The notes beneath the pieces were generated by a model that saw only the letters and a list, made by a program, of their open reading frames with translations, did not search any database and was not told the origin of the DNA. From NCBI GenBank assembly GCA_024663395.1, contig JANFAH010000019.1:1054001-1118000 (forward strand): a stretch of 64,000 nt of DNA, given 5' to 3'. Made by a program: the position numbers and the translations under genes. Below, piece by piece: positions 34,074 to 45,718 of the stretch (position 1 is the stretch's first letter; each line of letters starts with the position of its first letter). The stretch is from Pisolithus tinctorius (lineage: Eukaryota > Basidiomycota > Agaricomycetes > Boletales > Pisolithaceae).

Positions 34074-36228
34074 ATGTCAAGTGCGGGGTACCTGGACGGA
34101 AAGGACACTGTCACCTCAGTCGACCACGTTGAAAATGCCCAGAGTGTGCCAGGTATTACAAATTACAGGCTCTATAAGCGGCGATTTTCAGGGTTGTTAG
34201 GCTTCGTCAGTCTCTTCTATTGGTCGCGTTCTTCTTACTGGCTCAACTTCATCCCGGTTCTGTCAGATTGTACTCGGAATCGTCACTGGGATGCAATGGT
34301 CATGGTTCGGACCTATTGCAACTGACAGTGAGCCCCACCGGAATCACTCCACTTGCGCAAGTTGATGCCGTCTCCGTCAGCTGCCAATGAGTTTGATATC
34401 TCACTGGCTCAGGTCAACTGGCTTGGAAACATGGCACTTTGCGTGTCCCTTCCTGCTTCATTCCTTGTGCCTGTCATTGCTTCCCGCTATGGCATACGGC
34501 GATGCGTGCGCGGTTTTCCATTTATTCGGTTTATTTGCCTCCAGTCTCATTATTGTATCCTTCAGTCAGAAATTGGGGGAGTCATGTTACTCATCTCTGC
34601 TTGGGTCCGCTATGCGGGCACTATTCGTTCATTATCTCCACAGTCTGCCTATGTTCTCCTCTTTTTCGGCCAGGTTAGTCACTTCTATTCAATGAACTAT
34701 TCTGTGCCCTGTCACGCTCTGAGCTCCACTATCATAGCTCTTCGGTGCCATCTCGAAACCAGTATTCCCAATATTAGGGCCGGTGTTTTCGGAGAGGTGG
34801 TTTGATCTCAAAAGTCGCACCACGGCAACGATGGCCATTGCTATCGGTAGGCCAGCTTCACTTGCTCCTAAGGTCCATCTAATCTTGGTGCCTAGCGGTC
34901 CGATTGGGTCGGCACTCGGCCAACTTCTCTCCCCTTCATGAGCACGGTACGACAATCGGTTAGTTGATGTATTGAGGAATATTGCTTGGTTACTCACCTC
35001 CTGATTGAAATAGATCTTGTACTCAGTATTATATCCACTGCAGCGCTTCCAGCTGTCCTTCTATCCTCGATTGGCCCCCTTCACCACCTAGTAAGTCCGA
35101 GAGCGTGCCCCCAATCATACCAAACTGACGCTGGCCCGCAGCTTACTCTGGCTCTAAACAACCTCTGTCTTTTACCTCTCTGTTCCGTGCCATGCTAGGT
35201 CTTGCAGTTTCCAAAGAGGCGTATATGTCGCGTCGTGACGTATTGATTTTGTGATCTTGACGCTTGTCTTTGGCAGCTTAGATGGTGCAATCAACGTATT
35301 GAGCGTCCTATCAGCTCAGTGGTTTGTATGTGTCTTCTCGTCCTGTTTCTGAGTTTGCCTTAACTTCTATCCATTTGATCTATGTGACACAACTCACGTT
35401 CAGCAACCCGTCGGTTATTCAGATACCACATGTGGCCTTCTGGGTGCGACCTTGTTCCTGTCGGAATTACTGCAGCGTATTCTCTGCGCCATTATTTGAC
35501 GCGTGTGCTACGCATAGTATGGGAGTGACGTTCAAGACCCTTGTCCTATCGTGTCTTTGTTGTGGTTATCGCTGATCTGGGCTGGTAAGTGAAGCTACCC
35601 ACATTTTACCGCCAGGCGCTTTTTCTGACCTTCCGAGACACAGCCAAACCAAACAATGCCGCAGCTCTTTTTGTTTCCATGGCCGTCATTGGGAGCTGCT
35701 GTATGACCATACTGCCACTGGCAATAGAACTTGGGATTGAACTGACAAGAAATGCAAATGGAAGCTCTGCCATCTTGTGGTGTTCGTAAGTACGCTGGCC
35801 TCTTTCGCTTGAAGAGCTGTTTCGCTGATGACTTCGTAGCGGAAATTTATTTGGTATCATATTAATCTGGGTAAGTTTCTGCTATCCATGAACATTGAAT
35901 AGCATGCACTAATATCTGCATTCATTGACGCACTCCTCGCAGTGGAAGGTGCTCTCCGTGCTCCGTCGACTGCCGATCCGCCTTACAACATGCGTGATGC
36001 ACTCATCCTCCATGGGTGTGTGGTCATGGTGTTCAGCTCGTCATCTTTTTCCTCCGTGCTAAGCAGGCCCGACGTGAAGTCGATGAAGCCATGATAAGGG
36101 CCACGGTCCTGGGTACTGTCAATGCCGGTGGGGTTGGTTGGTCTCACAAGACGAGCATGCCAGTTTTGGAAATGTCGGTTGACCCCACGAATATAGCTGA
36201 GGACAAACAAATACATTACATTCCTTGA
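34074..36228 (+). pseudogene. MFS transporter-like gene (FLVCR-type), copy 1, probably frameshifted
   Basis: ATG at 34074 (MSSAGYLDGKDTVTSVDHVE) leads to YRLYKRRFSGLLGF, the entry motif of this transporter family. Further exons give EFDISLAQVNWLGNMALCVS, LVPVIASRYGIRRC, ISAWVRYAGTIRSLSPQSAY, VFSERWFDLKSRTTATMAIA, then IGSALGQLLSP, ELTRNANGSSAILWCSGNLF and VEGALRAPSTADPPYNMRD, ending near 36,228. These are the hydrophobic segments and loops of a 12-helix MFS protein resembling fungal FLVCR/DIRC2-like transporters; the substrate is unknown. Near 34,935-34,940 one base appears to be missing compared with copy 2 (CCCCTTCATGAGC), and the region just after the first exon could not be joined cleanly. 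Either the gene is decaying or the sequence has errors. Confidence 0.65.
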
Positions 36229-38212
36229 CTTATTTTTGCAGACTTGTGTGGGCCATTAGAGTAGGTCTAAATTGCACAAGTGCTTAGTGTGTTATGCGCG
36301 AGCCAATTTCCTAAGTGCCTACGTACCATGGCAAAAACATCTCTTCGCCTTTGTAAGTACTGCACAGCTTTCCACCTCTCCACCTCCGCCTCCCGAGAAA
36401 CTTCGCTGATTGCAGTGACAAACATTTCACCAACGTCGATTAATTTCTGCCTCATACATTTAACTCGTATAAACTCTAGCTCGATGTCCCAAAGCAGCAG
36501 AAGCTGGATGTGACTGTCCAGCTTACGATTCAGCCTTTGTGGTGAAAGCAGGTCTGACCACGCTAGTAACCTCACGGCATACGGTAATCGTACGAAACCG
36601 GTCCGAGACACCTAGCTCGGCTCTGGCGCGCGTGTCATCGTCTCCCGCACTGGGAGCATTTCCCTGTTTTCTTCTTTGGGACAGTCAGCATGCGCTGACA
36701 ATATGTGGGAGTGACATGTGTGTTGCCTTGCAGAAAGGTCTCTCGAAGACCTTTCCGATGCATTTAACACCTGGTTTTCGTGATCATTCTCATAATTCTC
36801 AGTGGGAAAGATTAAATAATGACCTGGACCAATTAAGTGGAACTTCATGCGGGGGGAGGGTACACCAGAATACATCATTGGCCTTGTTAGCTCCTCGAAA
36901 ATAAAACTGTAACTTGACCTGGACGCACAGTAGCCAACTAGCCCAAAAGGTTTGTTTAGGTATGGTCGATGAAGGTGCGTGTCTACATCTGTCTACATAA
37001 GTGTAGGGAGAATGTATCTTGGAAGCTACATTTACTGGTTTGGCGGTCGAAAATCCGGATAAGGGGTTTCTATAGTCCCCTCCTTTGGGCATCAGGATAG
37101 AGGAAGCTACACTTGTAGTCTTCCCTCGAATTGAAAAGTAAATCAGGCACTACTAGTCACTTTAGGCCTTCGACGTGATCGCTCGCATGTCGAAAGATGG
37201 TCCCCTCAAAGCGAATGGTGTGGGGCCTAGGGGCTCTTTCCACAGTATTAGACTTGCAAGAGTCCGTCAGCATACAGCGCAATAGATTTGAGTCATTGGC
37301 AGTCATGATGAGGGGAAAGTGTTTCCAGCAGAAATTTTTCCTGTGAGGTTTAAATCCCTCGGTATGTGCGAAGATGCATGTTGTGAACGTCCAATTTATT
37401 GTTTCTGCCTTCCGTGACAGGGCACTTGTCTCCCCACTTCCGGGTACCGTGCCAGGGGGCCTGCTCAAACGTTCAGTCCCTTATGGGCGGGAGGGACCTG
37501 GGACTGAGCGTAGGTAGTTTGACTAGTTTTGGGACGCTTCAATGCTTCCAGTTGTTGCGCTGGCTGGTGGGTTTGCAGAGGCCCACCACCACATTGTCAG
37601 TTCCTGAAGTTGTTACAACCGAACAGCTGGAAGCCTAAGGGTTGCGGCACTACAGGAAGGAAAAGAACGGAACAAAAGGAATAACGAGTGGGCGACAAGG
37701 TGAAGTAAAGGAGCCCCTTGGATGGTGGTAGCGAGTTGGTGCTTTACGTAAGAGGAAACCGATGTCTGCGCTCTGCTAGCATCCGCCTCCCGATCGTCTT
37801 CATTCAGGGCAAAGACGACTCACCCTCGATAATACCCGTCAGTGTTATGTGAGTGCAAATGAGGAGGATGGATATTAATATTCATAGCTAATTCGACCGA
37901 TGATGTGACATTATTGTTGTTAGCATGATCTCACTGAATAGTAGGCCGGACTGCACACCATGCTGTACCTACATGTGCGATTTCGCGAACGCTCTCGTGG
38001 TGCACTGTTTGGCTCATGGAAGTCAGGTCTAACTGGTCCATTATTTGTTAACATCTCGGTTCAACTTTGCGGCAACTACACTCAGGACTCCGCCATGTTC
38101 TAATAGAAATGTGGTGGATCCGAATAATCATGGGACAGGACCGGCGCGAACACCACCTTAAATTGAAGGTTGATGAGTCGTATCCCTCAGCTTGTTCCTC
38201 TGCTCAAGGACC
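36229..38212. other. Spacer between the two MFS copies
   Basis: About 2 kb with no supportable gene. The part at 36,345-36,500 matches about 40,455-40,600 after MFS copy 2, so it is duplicated 3' flank. The remainder (36.6-38.1 kb) holds only short open frames without exon joins or recognisable sequence. The last 100 bp are the duplicated promoter of copy 2. Confidence 0.5.
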
Positions 38213-40269
38213 ATGTCAAATGTGGGGCACCCGGATAGGAAGGAAACCGACACCTCAGCTGACCACGTTGAAAATGCCGAAGGGTACAGGCTCTATAAGC
38301 GACGATTTTCAGGACTGTTAGGTTTCATCAGTCCCATTTTTTGGTGGAAGACTTGCTGGCTGAACTTCATGTCGCAATTTTCTGCCAGGTTGTACTCGCA
38401 GTCGTCACTGGGATGCAGTGGTCATGGTTTGGACCTATTGCAACCCTCAGTGAGCACCACTGGAATCATTCCACTTACAATTTTGACACATTACTTCAGC
38501 TGCTGAAGAGTTCAATATCTTCATTACCTCAGGTTAATGGCTTGGAAACATAACACTCTGTGCATCCCTTCCTGCTTCGTTCTTTGTGCCTGTCGTTTTC
38601 TCCTGCTATGGCATGCGTTTCTCCACTTGTTTGCTTTATCTTCCTCCTTACCTCATTATTTCGCTTCCAGTCAGAAATGGGAGGTGTTATGTTACTCCTC
38701 TCTGCCTGGGTCTGCTATGCGAGTACCATTCGTTCACTATCTCCCCAGTCTGCATATGTTCTCCTCTTCTTCGGCCAGGTTTGCCATCTCGATCCAATGC
38801 CCTTGCATACTCTGAGTTCCACATTTTATAGCTCTTTGGTGCTGTTTCAAGACCAGTAATTCAAGTACTTGGGCCATCATTTTCAGAGAGGTGGTTTGAC
38901 CTCAGAAGTTGGCACTACTGCGACAATGGTCATTGCTATTGGTAGGTTAGAATCACTACCCACCATTATCCAACTAACATCTTGACACCTAGCCAGCATA
39001 ATTGGGTCGGCACTTGGCCAATTTCTTCCACCTCTCATGAGCACAGTACGACAATCGGTTAGCTAATTGCTGGACTTTGGATTATTGCTCAGTCACTCAC
39101 TCTTCTGATTGAAATAGATTCTCGTTGCTTGCCATTATATCCACCGCAGTGCTTCCAGCTATCCTTCTCATCCTTGAATCTCCCCCCTCACCACCAAGTA
39201 AGCTCGAGAGCATGCGCTCACTCATATAACATTGATGTTACCCCACAGCTTACTTTGGTTCTAAGCAACCATTATCTTTCATCTCTCTCTGCCGTGCTAT
39301 GCTTGGTCTTTCGGTCTCCAAGGAGGCATATATGTTGCATTGTGAACGCATCGACTTTGTGATCTTGACACTTGTCTTTGGTGTCTTAGATGGTGTGATC
39401 AATGCATTGGGCATCTTCTCAAGCTCAGTGGTTTGTACATGTCTTCTAATCCTTCTTTTGACTCTCCATTTGACCTAGGTAATGCAACTTGCCCATGTTT
39501 AGCAACCTGTCGTTATTCAGACACTACATGTGGTCTCCTGGGTGCGACGTTGGCATTGTCTGGAATCCCTGCAACTGTGATATCTGCCCGTTATTTGATC
39601 ATGGTTCTCAGGAATTATGGGAGCGACGTTCAAGAGCCTTGTTCTTCTTGTGTCTTTGGCATGGTTATTACTGATCTGGGCTGGTGCGTGACAGTCTTGC
39701 ATGACTTAGCATTCCCATGTTTTATCGTTGGATACATTTTCTGACTTGCGGAGTCACAGTTAAACCAAACAATGCTACAGCCCTTTTGTTCTCATGGTCA
39801 TCATCAGGAACTGCTGTACGATCATTCTGCCACTGGTGTTGGAACTTGGGGTTGAGTTGACAAGGAATGCAAATGGAAGTTCGGCCATCCTGTGGTCTTC
39901 GTAAGTATACTAACCTCTTCCATTTGAAAGAATATCTTCCTGACAACCTTCAATAGCGGAATCTATTTGGTATCATACTAATCCTCAGTAAGTTGCCACT
40001 GTTCATATATGTTGCATAGCATGCATCCATGATTTATTTTCATTGATACACTCCTCACAGTGGAAGGTGCTCTCCGTGCTCCGTCGACTGCTGATCCACC
40101 TTACAACATGCGAAATGTGCTCATTCTTAATGGGTGTGTGGCGATGGCATTCTGTTCATCCATCTTCTTCCTCCATGCTAAGCAGGCTCGGCGTGAAATA
40201 GATGAAGTCATGATAAAAGGCACAGTTTTGGTTAGTTCCTCTGATGTCCCCAATGCAAGTGGAGTATAG
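38213..40269 (+). pseudogene. MFS transporter-like gene, copy 2, frameshifted
   Basis: Direct duplicate of the 34.1-36.2 kb gene in the same orientation. Start MSNVGHPDRKETDTSADHVE at 38213, then YRLYKRRFSGLLGF, VLAVVTGMQWSWFGPIA (about 38,395), SEMGGVMLLLSAWVCYASTI, SLSPQSAYVLLFFGQ, a region reading FSERWFDL, SIIGSALGQFLPPLMSTVRQ, and, near the 3' end, VEGALRAPSTADPPYNMRNV and IFFLHAKQARREIDEVMIKG. One extra T near 38,908 shifts the frame after FDLRS, in a place where copy 1 is in frame. Copies 1 and 2 therefore carry different lesions. Function as for copy 1; likely non-functional as assembled. Confidence 0.65.
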
Positions 40270-41026
40270 AATCATGTTTCAGCCCATGGATACAGTTGAG
40301 GATGAATACATGCCAAATTTCTTGATGTCTTGTTTGCGGAAATGAATTCAGTCAACTCTAGATTGAATGCTTGGTGTCTTAGGATTGCACAAATCGATTC
40401 CTTGAAAGGTTACTTCCAACCTGTAACTAGATGCCGGTGTATAAACCCTGCGTTTAGGTACTGTACAGCTTACCATGTTTCCACTTCCTCCCGAGTTTGG
40501 CTTCACTGATCAAGTGCACACTTCTCCAATGCCAACTGATTTCTCCCTCACATACTTTAACACAGCGTGGTCATCACACCCGAATATCACACAGGGCACT
40601 GACCTGCGCCTGTAAACAACAAAAGGTTTTTCCGACAAATTTATTGTATCCTCAGTTTGATTCTGCTGCAAGCATACAATTTTCTCTAAAGTTAAGTCGT
40701 AACTTGATTTCTTGTCGCGCGTAGAGGGCTATATAGAGTAACTCTGCTTACATAAGTAGGCTACATAACATGCCAGTAAGGTTCGCGGGCTCGGGGCATA
40801 ATATCGCAGGTCCTGCAGGGCCCAAGACTAGGGTCCCCTCACGTTTATCCTCGCTGAAGCCTGCCACCCACAACGACTGTGTATCACGTCGTTTCTTTTG
40901 TTCTTTGCCAGACCCATAGAGCTCACCCTTTGAGGTACCGTCCTGCAGTCTCGCTGTCTGGGACGCTAGGCGGTGCGTATGATGACAATGGTTTTTTGAT
41001 CCAGTCTCGAGCTCCCCATTAGAAAG
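40270..41026. other. Spacer between MFS copy 2 and HET copy 2
   Basis: About 760 bp. The first half is the duplicated 3' flank of the MFS gene (compare about 36,345-36,500). The last 130 bp or so match the region upstream of HET copy 1. No gene is supported. Confidence 0.45.
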
Positions 41027-43390
41027 ATGTGGCTATTAGACGTAGAAGCCGTTCTTGAGCGGGAAAAGGTTCCACGAAGAGTGGGTTCGAAAATCGAGGT
41101 CCTGAAGGAACTCGATGTCAAGACAAGCTATGCCATACTTTCACATCGCTGGAGAACTGAGGTCACTTACGAAGAGATGACTGGGCTCATCAGGATGAAC
41201 TCGCGGAAGAGGGTTGACGTCAGGGAACGCGACGGCTACCAGAAGATTATCAAGAGTTGCGAACAGGCCAAGAAGGATGGTTACGAGTGGTTGTGGATCG
41301 ATACGTGTTGCATGACAGGCGGAGTAGTGCGGAACTCTCAGAGGCGATCAATTCAATGTATCAATGGTACCGTAACTCGCAGAAGTGCTACGTGTACTTC
41401 CACGACGTCGAGGAGTCGGTCTTTCCCACCAATCAAGACTTCCGGAGGTTTGGGGGGTCCAACGGTTGGCCAGAGTGGTTCTCGCGAAGTTGGACGCTCC
41501 AGGAGCTCATTGCTCCGAAGAAAGTGGAGTTCTTCAACAAGCGCTGGGAGTCCATTGGTACGAAACAGGAGCGGATATCCACACTAGAGGATATCACGCA
41601 AGTTCCGTGGGACGTTCTGATGTGGGGCCCGTCACATTTGGGCCAGCGCAATGTTGCTCAAGTGATGTCTTGGGTCGCTGACCGAAAAAACGACGCGAGT
41701 GGAGGATCGGGCGTATTCGCTGCTAGGCTTGTTCGGTGTGAACATGCCAATACTGTACGGCGAGGGCTCAAAAGCATTCCAGAGGCTCCAGAAAGAGATC
41801 ATCCGTGTATCTGGTGATCACAGCATATTTGCATGGAATCCAAAGGGACGGTTCAGGCGGCACGCGAGTGTCCTGGCAGATGACCCGAGCTGCTTTCGGG
41901 GCTGTCATGACATAAAATGCCTGGATCACCCACGTTCATCAAAGAACTAGAAGCATTTATGCGCCGGAACGGACTCGATGTGGACGTAGACCGGGACAAG
42001 ATTGGACCGTTGTGGCACGGTGTGGAGTCCCCTCAACTTTTCAGATTCGATGTTACCAATCTGGGCATCCAAGTCTGGTTGCCCACCGTACCCAAGAGTC
42101 GCAATAGCGGTAAGCAAGGCTTCAAGGCCATACTGCCGTGTCGTGACCGCTATGGAAACCTGATCACCATCGACCTCATATCCCACGGACTTACCTTTGG
42201 CAGGTCTTGGGGTTTAGACACACCAAACACATGGCCGGAACTCAGGTCGATCTGTCTTGATTGCTCTCAAGACGCTGAGGAGGACTACCATCAGCTTAGG
42301 CTCCATGACAGGCGCACCTCATGGCGTGGTTTCACCCGTCGTGTCGCCCTTCCGGACGAGATTGCAGGTGATACAGTCACACTCTCACAAGGGAACACTC
42401 TCGTCGTCTTAGTCTACACAAATAACGATGCCAGAATTCGCTTTGCAGTTGGACTTGCACACTACCTTGGTAAATTATGGGCACGCGTTATCTGCTCCAC
42501 GAATCCAGAGGTCCAGTCATCGTGGGCCGACTTTGCCAAGCAAGCATATGGAATCCTGTGGAATGCACCTATCGACAAATCCTTTTTTGACACGGATTCT
42601 ATTCAAAAGGTACATATTCCCCAATCCATTTGGGATGCAAGCATTATCCGTGGCAACCGCGATACAAATGTGATGATTGACATCGAACAATGTCCTGGTT
42701 GTTGTACTGGGCGGCTTGAATACATATATACGCCTGTTAGTATATTCTCACCTATACGCGTTCGGATATAATCGTCCCTTAACTATAGATGGATTGCAAG
42801 CTATGGCTCCCGCGGGCAAATGGATACAGTCCGGATGGATTTGAGTTAATACTGAATGGGCAATTTGCATTGCTTGACAAGTATTCTGGTCAACAGATTG
42901 CGGTGAGTTGTAAACGGATATCTTTCGCTGGTGACGAACCTGACTTAAACAGCTAGGCGATTATGGCGACCTATATGTGAATTTCAAACGTCGCGGGAAT
43001 GTATTCGAAGATATGCAGGAACTTGGCATCGATCCCACGGATTCAATTTATCGCCCAGTCGTCTCTCGCGTATCCGGCTTTGTGGCGAATCGCGCGCAGA
43101 CTGAACCTGTAATTGCCGTGGCACGTGTAGCCTGGCGTAACTCCTTGGCACTGCATCATCCACAGGGTCTCTCGCTTCCGACCAACGAAGAGTTCGAGCT
43201 GCAGCTGAAAGCCTTGTCCTCCCGTCTTGCGGGCAACCATCTCGTGACAACAGTCATACAATGCTCAGAATTCTACGAAGTTGATTGTGAGGGAAGGCGA
43301 ATGGACGAAGGAGGCTGTGAGTTTATTCAGTGGATGTTTCCTACTCTGCTTTTGACCTTGGGTGTATGGCTCAGCATCGATGGGCAGTGA
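41027..43390 (+). pseudogene. HET-domain gene, copy 2, with three single-base frameshifts
   Basis: ATG at 41027 begins MWLLDVEAVLEREKVPRR, followed by LKELDVKTSYAILSHRWRTE and YEWLWIDTCCM, where one base is missing (about 41,310). The next frame gives SEAINSMYQWYRNSQKCYVY and PEWFSRSWTLQELIAPKKVE, and shifts at a run of six A near 41,690. RAYSLLGLFGVNMPILYGEG follows, with a third shift near 41,925-41,935. The fourth frame runs to 42,771 (MRRNGLDVDVDRDKIGPLWH, PCRDRYGNLITIDL, IEQCPGCCTGRLEYI), and a last block reads LGIDPTDSIYRPVVSRVSGF and GNHLVTTVIQCSEFYEVDCE to 43,390. It is the better-preserved of two HET duplicates. All three lesions are single-base, so the gene could be intact in the living genome. 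Confidence 0.8.
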
Positions 43391-43739
43391 TCGGTCTACA
43401 GACTCAGACACCTTCACTTCCCTATGCACTATTGCGAGACCACTAGCTTGGCGTAGAGAACCAGCTTGTGCGCAGAGAAGGGAACAATTCAAGAATATTA
43501 GGTGACTCCTTTGCAGATCGCGTGGTGTAATGTCACTGACACTATGTAGGGAGCACTTTTACGCTTTGGCGAATCTGGTGCCTACTTAGTCAGCCAGGCT
43601 GGTCTATCCGGCTAACTCTTATTATCTACAGCATCACCTTGTAGATACCGAATCTCGCCACAAATCTGCGGTGCGTTGCATAACTATGTGAAACCGTCAA
43701 GCACACCCTCATGATAATATCAGGATAAATGGGAGACGA
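43391..43739. other. Spacer between HET copy 2 and gene X copy 2
   Basis: About 350 bp that resemble 29,316-29,640 after HET copy 1 (shared words around ATGATAATATCAGGATAAA/ATGATATCAGGACAAA). No gene is seen; presumably 3' UTR and promoter. Confidence 0.4.
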
Positions 43740-45163
43740 GCGGAATGGTCGACTTGTCAGCCATGTTCGGTTTAGAGCACCTGGAAATTTTCGTGCGTGT
43801 TTGTACTGTAATGCCCCAGCTGCTCATATCGGCGAAATCCAGGTTGGCGAGATAACGTTCTTTGAACATCTCCCTTCGATGATGGAAGCTCAGATGCGCG
43901 TCAAGGGTTCTGTAGGCACAACGAGAGGTCAGTTGGCTAACAGCAGCGTCTTCGCCGGCAAACTTACACCACTGTATAGGAAATCGTTCATCAGTCCAGC
44001 CATCGAATCCATCATTCGTCAGTTAGGCGTGATACGGATTCTATTTGAGTGCTGACTTCGGCTATGACAGAACTCATGCCGTGAAGTAGTGGCACCTATT
44101 TTACTCAACAAGTGCGAAATTCTTGGCCAACTGACGATTGATAAAGTGTTCCTTCGTGAGAAGCAACACACTCAACATGAAGTAGAGTCGATATCCCAAA
44201 CTCTTAGTGTTGGAGTGAGTGTTACTATCAGCTAAAAGGAGTCGAAGCTGATTCCTGCCACAAAAAGCTGCTCGATCACATCTGTACCGCCTTCCTCGAC
44301 GCATCCAAGAGAAAACCGTGAGGACTTGTTTTTCCCACTATTTTGTCCTCATTCTACTACTCTGTGTTCTGATTCCAGACGAACGGATCGAGTAGGCTAC
44401 ACTGATTACAGTACGGTTGGTACTATTCTTTGACGCTCAGTAGCCCAACTCCTGGACACTGCAGATAGGCTAATGTCCGCTCCACGGTACAAGAGGTAGT
44501 GGTACTTCAAACAACACTCCAAGCAGTAGAGGACAAAGATGAACGGCGAGCACTGGAGGAGGATATAACAGGAAGGGCAAGGATATCGTCACCTCATAAC
44601 CTCTTGAAGTTGATTGATTGTTCATTATAGATCCTCTGGTTCTATTTGCGTGCAATCTATTCAGAAGTAGTCCAACTGTTAAGAACTGTAAGCCAAGACT
44701 CATCTCTGGATATGTCGTTTGATGTGGTTCAGGTCGTGGAATCCATTCTGAAGGAACGGGATTCAAGTGTTCGACGTCGCAGGGGTTTACATGAGATTGC
44801 AGAAGTTATCAAGCGAACCCCGCGCGCGGACCCAGACGATGATATAACTCACTTGCGGCGGTAAGTGATGACATTGGGCCTACGGCATCAATGTAAAATG
44901 TTGAATATCCATCGTTCCAGGATCATGCTTGATGCAGGTGCAGGCATATCGAAACATGAGTTATGGCTTTCTGCTCGGGCTGCAGAGCAAGCCAGGTTGT
45001 CAAGAGTTTTGGGAGGCAACCCCATAGGGACTGCTTCGAGTACAAGCCCCAGAGTGCCCTCAACGACGATCGCTCGACAAATACTGGGCACTGCCCTGAC
45101 AAAGAAAGACCTTGCCCTGAACTGCGCATGTTCAATCTGTAGACGTGCACGCAGTGTTAAGTG
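43740..45163 (+). CDS. Unrecognised spliced gene 'X', copy 2
   Basis: Better-kept copy of the gene described at 29.6-31.0 kb. A 5' block reads GEIQVGEITFFEHLPSMMEA and KLTPLYRKSFISPAIESIIR (about 43,815-44,025). Further blocks are REVVAPILLNKCEILGQLTI (about 44,073), QEVVVLQTTLQAVEDKDERR (about 44,490), DVVQVVESILKERDSS with IKRTPRADPDDDITHLRR (about 44,720-44,863), and, after an intron of about 60 bp, IMLDAGAGISKHELWLSARA (about 44,925), then LGGNPIGTASSTSPRVPSTT and the end near 45,163. The intron before IMLDAG is in the same place in copy 1. No catalytic or binding motif is recognisable. It sits between a HET gene and a G-alpha gene in both copies. Confidence 0.45.
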
Positions 45164-45718
45164 ATCCTAGGGCTGATTGCATTTGATTGTATGTCCAGAT
45201 CGTACCATACCCTTCATTGTTTTACGATGGAATCGGAGTTATTGTCATTCGGTTTATTGGAAGAAGTTACGCCAGCGGGCCGGCGTCGCTATGTGAGGTG
45301 GGGATGGTGATAACGGAGAAGATGTTGCTTGCGTACCTACAGAGATGTGGGCGTGCCTGCAGGCGATTTAACGGGATGGTTGGACGGGTGTCGGGTCGCG
45401 CTCAATACCAAGCCTTTCTTTGCGTCTACCCCCATTTCCAGTACTTCCCTCCGGTTTCCCAGTCCTCCCACGTCAATGATTACCTGCCCAAAATCCAATG
45501 TCCACTCGCGTGCCTTAGCAACTCTCTGTTGTCATGTGATCATGTAGTGCTGCCGGGAGCTTCTCCGAAGTCCGAGTCTCTTTCAGCCTTACGAGCAACC
45601 GATGTACGTGTTAGTAAACATAATATAGCAGTGTTTAAAAGGTGTACATATATGGTTGTGAACATCGGATTAATACTGATTTATTATGCATGGGGGGGAG
45701 TGGGGAGTTCGACGTGGT
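45164..45718. other. Spacer between gene X copy 2 and G-alpha 3' end
   Basis: About 555 bp. A plus-strand open frame (45,187-45,834) spans it but runs antisense into the G-alpha exons and has no recognisable sequence, so it is not called. Convergent 3' ends lie here. Confidence 0.45.

Noticed and set aside
36267..36878. Minus-strand open frames between the MFS copies
   Set aside because: No intron structure, no recognisable sequence, and part of the segment is duplicated MFS 3' flank without a conserved frame.
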